From an uncultured Lachnospiraceae bacterium (lineage in GTDB: Bacteria; Bacillota; Clostridia; Lachnospirales; Lachnospiraceae), in the NCBI GenBank assembly GCA_910577955.1, contig CAJTNC010000007.1, positions 29,772 through 93,771 of the forward strand: a stretch of 64,000 bases of DNA, given 5' to 3'. The translations under genes were made by a program, and so were the position numbers. The notes under the pieces are model-generated. The model saw only the letters and a program-made list of their open reading frames with translations. It ran no database searches and was not told the origin of the DNA. This document shows, one piece after another, positions 35,923-42,895 of the stretch (within the stretch, counting starts at the first letter, position 1; each line of letters begins with the position of its first letter).

Positions 35923-36380
35923 ACTTTTTCACTTCCTTCATAGCACAATGTTTTCAATGCAGATTCCGTACAAAAAACAATTTGATGTGTTGGATATTTA
36001 AATTTCACCAATTCCCAAAATGCTGCTTTGGAAATATTGCCGCCCATAAAATCTTCCACATAATCCCATATCTGATCATCAGCCATAGGACCTTCCACAA
36101 TATCATAGGAATGTTCTACCCCTCTTCTGCAGTCAACAACAAACTGCAGCCACTCTTCCGTCATCTGCTCAAATCTGCACAAATTAACTGCATCATCGGC
36201 AACATAGCGATAAATATTGACAATAGATTCCCCTCTTTTTGTCAGCGCCCACCTTTTCGCCTGTCTCTCCATATTTGTACAATAAAATCCATAGCCAAAA
36301 TCCTTATAGTGGCCGTTTATTATAATTCTTGGCTTTTCCACAACCACATTACTTCCATGATAAATTAGATTTTCTCCCAT
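35919..36380 (-). CDS. DUF3990 family protein, ADP-ribosyltransferase-like
   Basis: A 153-residue protein with the DUF3990 opening LIYHGSNVVVEKPRI, then GHYKDFGYGFYCTN and QAKRWALTKRGES. The pattern H-G-S, then a D-F-G-x-G-F-Y stretch, is like that of mono-ADP-ribosyltransferase folds, and the family has been proposed to include toxins. AAAGGA lies before the start. Paired with the overlapping downstream gene, next to an orphan ParA in AT-rich DNA, it looks like an acquired module. Confidence 0.75.
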   Translation of the reverse strand: MGENLIYHGSNVVVEKPRIIINGHYKDFGYGFYCTNMERQAKRWALTKRGESIVNIYRYVADDAVNLCRFEQMTEEWLQFVVDCRRGVEHSYDIVEGPMADDQIWDYVEDFMGGNISKAAFWELVKFKYPTHQIVFCTESALKTLCYEGSEKV

Positions 36381-36433
36381 ACTTCTTTTTCCTTTTATTT
36401 CATACAGTACTTGTTTGCAACGTCGCTCTACTG

Positions 36434-37465
36434 TTACAAATCTTTGTTCATCCTAACTACTACTTTCTGAATATCATCTATACAATTTTGTCTATAATCT
36501 TCTTTCACCGCAACCCGTTTTCCCATTAAATCCAATCTCCCGGCTTTCAATATCTGAAATGGACATCCACGCGCCACTGAAACTACCCCGGTCGTTTGAA
36601 AATCTCTTATATCTATAATCCCTTCTTTTAATGACGAAAATGAAAAAATAGAAGAATGTGTATCCATTAGTGACAAGATATCTTTATCAATTGCACTCAA
36701 AACAACTGCATAGGCTGAAGCCGCCCCCATATATTGAGTCAATCGATTTTTTAATACCATATAAATCTTCGGTAACGGCGCATTCACTTCTTTTAATTTT
36801 TCAGCAAACGCATATTTACTATATATTTCAGACGGCAACTTTAACCCATAAATCAACGAGAACGCATTTTGAATGGCTCTTCTTGATGAATCATCTGCCA
36901 TAACTGGCAATACCACTTTTGTTGAAGAAGCAATTGCAATCTGAGTATAAATTGAAAAGCTCGGATTTGCATCTAAAAACACCACATCATACTCTTTTTC
37001 AAGCGGTTTTATGAAATCATTTAACCAGTTTATAACCGCTGCCCAAGAATTCGTTCCCGGAATTTGATTGTTTGCCAATGTTGACATTGCGTTTGACTGC
37101 AACTCCAACATAGCATCACCACAAAGCAAATCTATATTATCCTCTATGTACGAGTTATATTGTTTTGGTTTTGTCAAATAATCTTTGGGATTAAAAATCG
37201 GAACACTGTACGGCGATGGCAACCTCATCTGAAAATATCCGCCTATTGTTGCTCTCGGATTTTCCCCCTGACGCATGAGCAGAATTTTACTCCCGCTCTG
37301 ATTTAAGCCGCCCAATAAAAGTTCTGACAAATTTGCCTGTGGACAAACATCGATAACCAATATATTTTTATTTTTGTTCTGTCTTGCATACGCGCTAATC
37401 ACTTGAAACGCTAAAGTCGTCTTTCCCGTCCCACCTTTATTATTCCAAAATATAATCCTCTCCAT
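36434..37465 (-). CDS. ParA-family ATPase (orphan)
   Basis: Walker-type ATPase of 343 residues. The deviant Walker A is NNKGGTGKTT (about 8-17), with IDVCPQANLSELLLGG as the A' segment and VVFLDANPSFSIYTQ as Walker B; the C-terminal third has a region likely to bind a partner. No ParB-like gene or clear parS array is adjacent, so it is an orphan. AAGGGAG precedes the start and a strong promoter with a palindrome sits upstream. Its AT-richness and the neighbouring DUF3990 pair suggest origin from a plasmid or integrated element. Confidence 0.88.
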   Translation of the reverse strand: MERIIFWNNKGGTGKTTLAFQVISAYARQNKNKNILVIDVCPQANLSELLLGGLNQSGSKILLMRQGENPRATIGGYFQMRLPSPYSVPIFNPKDYLTKPKQYNSYIEDNIDLLCGDAMLELQSNAMSTLANNQIPGTNSWAAVINWLNDFIKPLEKEYDVVFLDANPSFSIYTQIAIASSTKVVLPVMADDSSRRAIQNAFSLIYGLKLPSEIYSKYAFAEKLKEVNAPLPKIYMVLKNRLTQYMGAASAYAVVLSAIDKDILSLMDTHSSIFSFSSLKEGIIDIRDFQTTGVVSVARGCPFQILKAGRLDLMGKRVAVKEDYRQNCIDDIQKVVVRMNKDL

Positions 37466-37492
37466 TTTTGTAAATCTCCCTTATTTTTTCTT

Positions 37493-37535
37493 TATTATAT
37501 TGACATTTTTATACCTAGTCAAGTACATTTTGTAC
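37493..37535 (-). promoter_or_regulatory. Promoter and palindromic operator candidate of the parA gene
   Basis: Minus strand TTGACT (37517-37522), 18-base spacer, TATAAT (37493-37498). Immediately upstream is the palindrome GTACATTTTGTAC (37523-37535), a possible binding site for an autoregulator. Confidence 0.65.
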
Positions 37536-37573
37536 ATCCATTCGTACTCTTTGTCCTAAATCACACAATGTAA

Positions 37574-37613
37574 TAAGCAGGGTGATGAATACGTCTATCC
37601 ATCACCCTGCTTA
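37574..37613. terminator. Strong hairpin between spoVAC and parA
   Basis: A perfect 13-bp stem, TAAGCAGGGTGAT (37574-37586) with ATCACCCTGCTTA (37601-37613), extendable by one G-C. It lies 43 bases past the spoVAC stop. The U-runs are weak, so it may act as a 3'-end stabiliser as well as terminator; it marks the border between sporulation genes and the AT-rich segment. Confidence 0.6.
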
Positions 37614-37655
37614 CAAAACCAACAACCATTACAGCTTACACTATCTCCCCACTCT

Positions 37656-38144
37656 CTAACATATCCCCAGCATCTTTCCGATCCAGTACAATACCCCGAG
37701 CACCCAGCTTGTAAAAATTCCGTACAGGATCACAGGCCCTGCAATCGTAAATATCTTGCACCCGATTCCGTAGACCTGTCCCTCCTTCTGATACTCGATG
37801 GCCGCCGAGGAAACGGAGTTTGCAAATCCTGTGATTGGCACGAGGGCGCCCGCACCGCCGAATTTCACCAGCTTCTGGTACAGATTAAATCCCGTCAGAA
37901 GCGCGCTTGCAAGCACTAACAGCATGGCGCACCAGCTTCCCGCCGTATCTTTGTCCAGACCAAACTCCTGTTTTGCCACATTCAAAATAATCTGTCCGAC
38001 CACGCAGATGATCCCCCCCACAAGGAATGCTTTCGCCATCTGCAACGCCAAATTGTTTTTCGGAGTAACTTTTTTCACATACTCCGCATATTCCTGCTTT
38101 TTTTGATCTTTTATCTCTCTCTCCTGTTTTTTCTGCTCGTCCAT
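37656..38144 (-). CDS. spoVAC: Stage V sporulation protein AC (SpoVAC)
   Basis: Inner-membrane protein of the spore dipicolinic acid channel; SpoVAC acts as a mechanosensitive channel in Bacillus. The 162-residue product has a charged Lys/Glu-rich N-terminus (about 30 residues) and four or five hydrophobic segments, with VGGIICVVGQIIL and GGAGALVPITGFANSVSSAAIE, the SpoVAC/AE signature. AGGGG precedes the ATG. Follows spoVAB by 41 bases; spoVAD, normally next, is 5 kb away. Confidence 0.94.
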   Translation of the reverse strand: MDEQKKQEREIKDQKKQEYAEYVKKVTPKNNLALQMAKAFLVGGIICVVGQIILNVAKQEFGLDKDTAGSWCAMLLVLASALLTGFNLYQKLVKFGGAGALVPITGFANSVSSAAIEYQKEGQVYGIGCKIFTIAGPVILYGIFTSWVLGVLYWIGKMLGIC

Positions 38145-38185
38145 CTCTCTTTACCCCTTTTCTCTTATTTGCCTGCATCTTACCT

Positions 38186-38698
38186 CTATCCCGGAAATAT
38201 CTCCCCCTGCCAAAAGTAAAACAAACTCCCCACCATCTTCCCAAGGGCAACCGCCAGCACCGCGATCCCTAAGCCATGTCGGTAGGATATCCTTCTGGCA
38301 AAGATCGGGATGCTGTCCAACATCTCGGCGATGGCTAACGCAAGACACCCCACAAACATACCCATAAACAATCCTGCGGCTCCGAGAAATATCTCTCCGA
38401 AAACATCGACGGCGGACAAGATCCGGCTCCCCGCACCCTCTGAAAAAATCTGTATCTGCCGCCTTATCCACTCTCCCGTACGAAAGAGATCCGATATCAC
38501 GCTGAAAAATGTTCCAAGCACAGCCCCCGCCATGATGCACTCCTCATACAGGAACGTCTTTCTGGCTGTGTGAGTCGTTCCCACAAAACGCGGTGCAAGC
38601 CCCACCGCAAGCAGCACCGTGAAGATGCCTGCGGACACGAGCAGACCTGCAGATAGACCATATATCGCCATAAACACCTGTCCGCCGCTATTTTGCAT
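38186..38698 (-). CDS. spoVAB: Stage V sporulation protein AB (SpoVAB)
   Basis: Integral membrane protein needed for dipicolinic acid uptake. The product has four hydrophobic segments, AIYGLSAGLLVSAGIFTVLL at the start, then LAPRFVGTTHT and GMFVGCLALAIAEMLDSIPIF with the conserved acidic residue. Start at 38698 gives 170 residues and overlaps spoVAA by 11 bases; ATG 38671 (161 residues) behind GGACAGGTG is an equally good alternative. Both are slightly longer than the Bacillus protein (about 140). Confidence 0.9.
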   Translation of the reverse strand: MQNSGGQVFMAIYGLSAGLLVSAGIFTVLLAVGLAPRFVGTTHTARKTFLYEECIMAGAVLGTFFSVISDLFRTGEWIRRQIQIFSEGAGSRILSAVDVFGEIFLGAAGLFMGMFVGCLALAIAEMLDSIPIFARRISYRHGLGIAVLAVALGKMVGSLFYFWQGEIFPG

Positions 38699-39317
38699 CT
38701 TTTTCCATCCCCTCTCTGCCCGCTGTTTTGATGAGCGCCTTCTCCACATCCTCCTCGTAGATGGACATCTCCACCTCGATAGGCGTCGGATCCTTCGTGA
38801 TCCTTCTGCCCCCGATATGGTTGAAAAAGACGATGATACCTGCGGACAACCCGATGCTGTAGCTGACTTCCAACACCGTAAAACCGCCCGAAGGCTCACC
38901 CATCACCAGCTCGTAATACTTTGCAAACACCTCCACAATACCGATGTCGTTGTGAAACGCCATGATCGTAAAGGAGGCCCCAAAGAAACACACCAGACTG
39001 ACAAGGATGATCTTAAAAACCTCCACAAATCCTTTCTTTTTCTCCAAATAGACCCGCTCGGCAATCATATCCGGTTCCCCGATGCTCTCCACCTCCACAT
39101 TGGGAACCGCCTCTTTGATCAGCTTGATCACCTCCGTCATGCTGATATAAAAACGTTTCTCTCCTCCCTCGTGAAAGGTATGCAGCTTGATTGCCTTCAC
39201 TTTGGCTAAAACCGTCTTATCATCACAGTACAGGCTGGCGATATCCTTCAAAAACAGATCGTCCGTCTGCAGTTGTGTATTCCGTTCCGCTTTCACATAA
39301 ACCGTTGCCTGCGCCAT
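38688..39317 (-). CDS. spoVAA: Stage V sporulation protein AA (SpoVAA)
   Basis: First gene of the remaining spoVA operon; 209 residues. It has a soluble N-terminal part (about 1-95) beginning ATVYVKAERNTQ with DIASLYCDD, then two membrane segments (about 100-125 and 140-170) including FFGASFTIMAFHNDI and NHIGGRRITKDPTPIEVEM, the family signature. AGAGGAG precedes the ATG. A consensus sigma-G promoter lies 47 bases upstream. Confidence 0.94.
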   Translation of the reverse strand: MAQATVYVKAERNTQLQTDDLFLKDIASLYCDDKTVLAKVKAIKLHTFHEGGEKRFYISMTEVIKLIKEAVPNVEVESIGEPDMIAERVYLEKKKGFVEVFKIILVSLVCFFGASFTIMAFHNDIGIVEVFAKYYELVMGEPSGGFTVLEVSYSIGLSAGIIVFFNHIGGRRITKDPTPIEVEMSIYEEDVEKALIKTAGREGMEKDAK

Positions 39318-39329
39318 ACTCTGCTCCTC

Positions 39330-39360
39330 TTTTCGTACTCTCCCTTTTTCGTACTCTCCC
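39330..39360 (-). repeat. Tandem 15-bp repeat in the spoVAA leader
   Basis: TTTTCGTACTCTCCC occurs at 39330-39344 and 39346-39360 (16-base period). On the transcript each unit carries GGGAG, resembling a ribosome site, between the sigma-G promoter and the real site next to the ATG. Confidence 0.8.
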
Positions 39361-39363
39361 CGC

Positions 39364-39392
39364 TAGTATGCGCAGATTGCCGCATTCTATTC
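39364..39392 (-). promoter_or_regulatory. Sigma-G-type (forespore) promoter of spoVAA-AB-AC
   Basis: Minus strand GAATA (39388-39392), 17-base spacer, CATACTA (39364-39370): full match to the sigma-G consensus GHATR-17/18-CATNNTA, as expected for spoVA genes. Confidence 0.8.
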
Positions 39393-39417
39393 TCACTATA
39401 TATTTTAAAGAAATGCA

Positions 39418-39560
39418 GCCCATAAGACAGGCAGATATCCCTGCAGGCAGCCCTGTAAAACGCCGGCACTTAGGCGCTGTCCTTTGGCGCCTTATGTGTC
39501 CGCTGCGTTTTACCGGAGCGGGAGCGCGCTGCAAAAGGGATATCTGCCTGTCTTATGGGC
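39418..39560. repeat. Palindromic element, copy C (different outer stem, same core)
   Basis: Located between sigF and the spoVAA promoter. The outer stem is a perfect 25-bp inverted repeat (39418-39442 with 39536-39560) unrelated in sequence to copies A and B. The inner core at 39461-39508 matches theirs (GCCGGCACTTAGGCGC ... GGCGCCTTATGTGTCCGC). The stem next to the core is GTAAAACGC/GCGTTTTAC here, against GACCGC/GCGGTC in A and B, so pairing is kept while bases change. Confidence 0.85.
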
Positions 39561-39576
39561 GTCCTCTTTCATAAAA

Positions 39577-40296
39577 TTACAAAACCGCCCGCTCGCGCAT
39601 CCTCCTCAGTATCCTCTTCTCCAGCCTGCTCACCTGCACTTGACTGATGCCAAATCTGGCCGCCACATCCGTCTGGGTCTTCCCCTGAAAATAGCGCAGA
39701 AAAATCAGCTCTCTCTCCTCCCCTTCAAGCTCTGACAGAAGTTGAGAAAGAAGCATATGATTGAGCAGTTTTTCCTTCTCGTTGCTCTTGCCGGCAAGCT
39801 GGTCGACCAGATAAATTTCATTGCCGTCGCTCTGATAGACCAACCGATAGATTGATTCCACTTCCGCACCGGCATCCATTGCCATCACCGTCTCTTCAAC
39901 TGACAGCCCTGTCATCTCTGCGATTTCCTGCAGCGTAGGTTCCCGCACCATTTCCTGTTCAAACTGCTCCCTCGCTTTTTTGATCTTCCAGCCGTTTTCC
40001 TTGATCGTTCTGCTCACCTTCACCATGCCGTCGTCCCGCAGGTAACGCTTGATCTCACCGGAGATCATAGGCACCGCATAAGTGGAAAACTTCACATCGT
40101 AGCGCAGGTCAAACTTATCAATAGCTTTCATCAGTCCGATACAGCCGATCTGGAACAGATCTTCCGCGTCCACTCCCCTGTTTAAAAAGCGCTTCACAAT
40201 ATGATGCACCAGCCCCAGATTTTTCTCGATCAGTACCTCTCTCGCTTCCTTATCGCCTGTATGGGATCTCTCGATCAGCACTGACATATCTTCCAT
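39577..40296 (-). CDS. sigF: RNA polymerase sporulation sigma factor F
   Basis: Forespore-specific sigma factor. The 239-residue product has region 2 (NLGLVHHIVKRFLNRGVDAEDLFQIGCIGLMKAIDKFD), region 3, and region 4 ending GKTQTDVAARFGISQVQVSRLEKRIL. The QVQVSRLEK helix is typical of SigF/SigG. I start at 40296, two bases after the spoIIAB stop, where GGAGGAAG lies upstream. Third gene of the spoIIA operon. Held inactive by SpoIIAB until septation. Confidence 0.95.
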   Translation of the reverse strand: MEDMSVLIERSHTGDKEAREVLIEKNLGLVHHIVKRFLNRGVDAEDLFQIGCIGLMKAIDKFDLRYDVKFSTYAVPMISGEIKRYLRDDGMVKVSRTIKENGWKIKKAREQFEQEMVREPTLQEIAEMTGLSVEETVMAMDAGAEVESIYRLVYQSDGNEIYLVDQLAGKSNEKEKLLNHMLLSQLLSELEGEERELIFLRYFQGKTQTDVAARFGISQVQVSRLEKRILRRMRERAVL

Positions 40297-40298
40297 AG

Positions 40299-40820
40299 CT
40301 ACTCTTCTTCCTCCAGCCACGGCGCGCTGCCTAACTTCTTTTCCATCAATACTTTACACCCCCTGCCCGGCGCTGAAAGCACCTGCATGTCATCCATAAA
40401 CGCCTCCATAAACGCAAATCCCATACCGGAGCGTTCCAGTTCCGGTCTTGTCGTAAAAAGCGGCTCTAAGGCCTGATCCACGTTGTCTATCCCTCTGCCG
40501 TCGTCCTCGATCTCCAGAAACAGCACATCGCCCACGATCCTGCAGTACATGCGCACCTTGCCGCTTCTTTCTTCTCTCGGGCATCCCATGTGTCCCGGCA
40601 TATACCCCTGCACATTGCCGTAACCGTGGATGATGGCATTGGTCACCGCCTCCGACACGGCGGTCTTTACATCTGCCATCTCCTCCACTGTTGGGTTTAA
40701 AGGAGCGATAAAAGCGGACACTGCCATCCGTGCAAACCCCTCATTGTAGGAGATCGCGTCAAACTCCACCTGCATCTCGTTATCATATCCTCTGCTGATC
40801 CGTTTTTCTTCCTGTTTCAT
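40299..40820 (-). CDS. spoIIAB: Anti-sigma F factor SpoIIAB
   Basis: Serine kinase/anti-sigma factor that binds SigF and phosphorylates SpoIIAA. The 173-residue protein has the GHKL ATPase motifs: EAVTNAIIHGYG (N box), EDDGRGID (G1) and ERSGMGFAFMEAFMD (G2). It begins with a short charged segment (about 12 residues) longer than the Bacillus protein, so ATG at MQVEFD is a second choice. Lies 40 bases after spoIIAA. Confidence 0.95.
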   Translation of the reverse strand: MKQEEKRISRGYDNEMQVEFDAISYNEGFARMAVSAFIAPLNPTVEEMADVKTAVSEAVTNAIIHGYGNVQGYMPGHMGCPREERSGKVRMYCRIVGDVLFLEIEDDGRGIDNVDQALEPLFTTRPELERSGMGFAFMEAFMDDMQVLSAPGRGCKVLMEKKLGSAPWLEEEE

Positions 40821-40860
40821 CGTAAATACCTATATCCTTTCCACAATCTGTGTATTTTTC

Positions 40861-41169
40861 TCACTCCATAATTTCCATCACTCGCGACAATCCTGATATG
40901 TAGAGGATCCGTCTGATCTGTTTGTCCGCATGGATCGCAAATACCCGTCCTCCCAGACAGGCTATTTTTTTGTACCTGCCCATGATCACTCCCACGCCGG
41001 AACTGTCCATAAACTTCGTATCCTCAAAATCAAAAACGATCCCTTGAATATTATTTTTCACCAGAAAGGAATCCGCCTTTCTGCTGATCGCCCACGACTG
41101 ATGATGATCGATCTCCTCCGGCATTTTTACCATTAAATAATTGTCGATTACCTGAAAATCCGCCTCCAT
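40861..41169 (-). CDS. spoIIAA: Anti-sigma F factor antagonist SpoIIAA
   Basis: STAS-domain protein that frees SigF by binding SpoIIAB. The 102-residue product has the phosphorylation loop FMDSSGVGVIMGRYK (Ser at about 56-57), as in B. subtilis SpoIIAA. Start at 41169 is set by AAAGGGG. First gene of the spoIIA operon. I did not find a convincing sigma-H promoter upstream. Confidence 0.95.
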   Translation of the reverse strand: MEADFQVIDNYLMVKMPEEIDHHQSWAISRKADSFLVKNNIQGIVFDFEDTKFMDSSGVGVIMGRYKKIACLGGRVFAIHADKQIRRILYISGLSRVMEIME

Positions 41170-41221
41170 ATAAAATTCCCCTTTCTTTTTCGAATTCGCC
41201 TCTCTGCGCATCCGCATCTAT

Positions 41222-41260
41222 AAAAAAAGAGAATACTCCCTTTGGAATATCCTCTTTTGT
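41222..41260 (-). terminator. Rho-independent terminator after the TPR gene
   Basis: Minus strand AGAGGATATTCC pairs with GGAGTATTCTCT (two G-U) around a short loop and is followed by TTTTTTTA. It separates the valS-folC-TPR transcript from the spoIIA operon. Confidence 0.85.
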
Positions 41261-41290
41261 ATACTGTGTGCCATATTTATTTTTATGCGC

Positions 41291-42718
41291 CTACTGCATG
41301 CTCTCTATCTCTTCCATATAGTCTGCGCTGCGGTTCGCCCGCTCCGTGCCCGGGAATTTGTCCATCACAAGCTGATAGTAGACTGCCGCTCCTTCATAAT
41401 CCTCGTTCTTATAGTAAGCATTGGCAAGATTATATATCACATCCACATTTTCCGAGTCATACATATACGCTTTCTCCAGATTCCGGATCGCGTCCCCGTA
41501 AACTTCCTGTCTGTAAGCCGCCATGCCGTCGTCATAATAGGCCTTCATCACGCTGGGCCCTACCGCCGCAAGAAGACTATTGTAAATTGCCTGAAAAGCT
41601 TCCGAGGTCTCCTCGATGTTCACCTCTGTGCTGATTCTCTCCAGATACGCCGCCGTCTCCTCCACGTTATCCGGATTCTGGAGATAGCCGCCCACTGCCA
41701 CCAGCATGCTGTCCATCGTCTGGATCGTTCCGTCCGTCCCCACATAGTTTTCCAGTTCCGTATACAGATCGTTGTTCTCCCGCTGCAATGTCTCCAACTT
41801 CTGCTGTAAGTCATTTGTGGTGGCCGATTCCGCAGCCAACTGCTCCCCGACTGTCTTTAACTGTTCGCTGACACTGTCCCTGACCGCCTGTATTCTGGCC
41901 GGCAAGATCAGAAACACCGTCATCGCCACTCCGATACCCAGTCCGATCAGCAGATACAAAACCGCAGAAAAGCTGACGCCCTTCGGTTCCTTTATGTCTA
42001 AGGGCTGAATGATCGTCTCATTTCCGCTCTGATAGCGGAACACCTCCTCCGAAGATTGCTTTCTCCTCTTTTTCGGCGCCCGCTCCTCCTGCGCCTCCTC
42101 CGGATGCAGCATCAGCGCCACTTCCTTTAAGTACCGCTTCGTCGTTGTGTTTCCCGTATCGATCTGTTCACAGCGAAGCAGTTCCCGCTCCGCTCTTATC
42201 CAGTCTTCCGCATCGATATACAACAAGGCTAAAAGCTGATGGGCTCTTATATACTTCGGATTTAAGGAAAGCACTTTCTTTAGCTGTATGATCGCCAGAT
42301 CTTTTGAGTCCTGATGGCAGTATAAAAGCGCCTGATTATACTTTTTGATGGTTTTGTTGATCGTGTCAAGCCTCGTGGGATTGCTCTGTACCACATCAAT
42401 GTAATCATCCGCAATGTTCTTTTTGGGGCGCAGATTCTTACTGATGACCCACTCGCTGAGTGCAGCCACCACTTCTCCCATCTCAAAATAGACAAGCCCC
42501 AACAGGTTTCTGGCCTCCACGTTGTTCTTGTTGAACTTAAGGCTCTGGCGCAGACTCTGAACCGCACCGCTCAAGTCTCTGACACCGGCTTTCTCCAGTC
42601 CCTCATTGTAGAAATTGTTGGACAGCTTTAAAACTTTCTTATATACAGAAACGTCCACACCGCAGTTTGTACAGAAATCATGTTCCGACAAAGCGCAGCC
42701 GCAATTATAACATACCAT
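41291..42718 (-). CDS. Zinc-ribbon TPR membrane protein
   Basis: A 475-residue protein of unknown function. Order: N-terminal zinc ribbon (Cys 3, 6, 8 and 16, 19; CYNCGC and CTNCG); TPR repeats (about 30-200); a basic stretch KKRRK near 217; one membrane segment (about 249-273); a coiled coil (about 280-335); and C-terminal TPRs (about 390-465). Both TPR blocks flank the membrane, so it may scaffold complexes on both sides. GGGAG lies 8 bases before the ATG. Last gene of the valS-folC-small protein series; a terminator follows. Confidence 0.85.
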   Translation of the reverse strand: MVCYNCGCALSEHDFCTNCGVDVSVYKKVLKLSNNFYNEGLEKAGVRDLSGAVQSLRQSLKFNKNNVEARNLLGLVYFEMGEVVAALSEWVISKNLRPKKNIADDYIDVVQSNPTRLDTINKTIKKYNQALLYCHQDSKDLAIIQLKKVLSLNPKYIRAHQLLALLYIDAEDWIRAERELLRCEQIDTGNTTTKRYLKEVALMLHPEEAQEERAPKKRRKQSSEEVFRYQSGNETIIQPLDIKEPKGVSFSAVLYLLIGLGIGVAMTVFLILPARIQAVRDSVSEQLKTVGEQLAAESATTNDLQQKLETLQRENNDLYTELENYVGTDGTIQTMDSMLVAVGGYLQNPDNVEETAAYLERISTEVNIEETSEAFQAIYNSLLAAVGPSVMKAYYDDGMAAYRQEVYGDAIRNLEKAYMYDSENVDVIYNLANAYYKNEDYEGAAVYYQLVMDKFPGTERANRSADYMEEIESMQ

Positions 42719-42739
42719 GCAACATGCTCCCGTTTATCC

Positions 42740-42895
42740 TTATTCTTCTGTTTCTTCTAATTCTTTGGATTCTTTTATTACTTTCACCACCAGATCCGCC
42801 ATATCCGTCATATCCTGATTATAGATCGCGGCCTCCGCGTCCTCAACCTCAAGACTGGGATGGAATTTTTTTAATTCTTCCTCAAAATTGATCAT
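42740..42895 (-). CDS. Small acidic protein, 51 residues
   Basis: Short gene between folC and the TPR gene. The product starts MINFEEELKKFHPSLEVED and ends KESKELEETEE; about a third of residues are acidic, with an amphipathic helix (MADLVVKVIKE). GGAGAG lies six bases before the ATG; the start overlaps the folC stop by 14 bases and the stop is 21 bases before the TPR gene. This spacing and good ribosome site support a real gene. Function unknown. Confidence 0.7.
   Translation of the reverse strand: MINFEEELKKFHPSLEVEDAEAAIYNQDMTDMADLVVKVIKESKELEETEE

Noticed and set aside
35330..37655. Complete integrative element or prophage
   Set aside because: Only a toxin-like pair and an orphan ParA are present; no integrase, recombinase, structural gene or attachment repeats were found.
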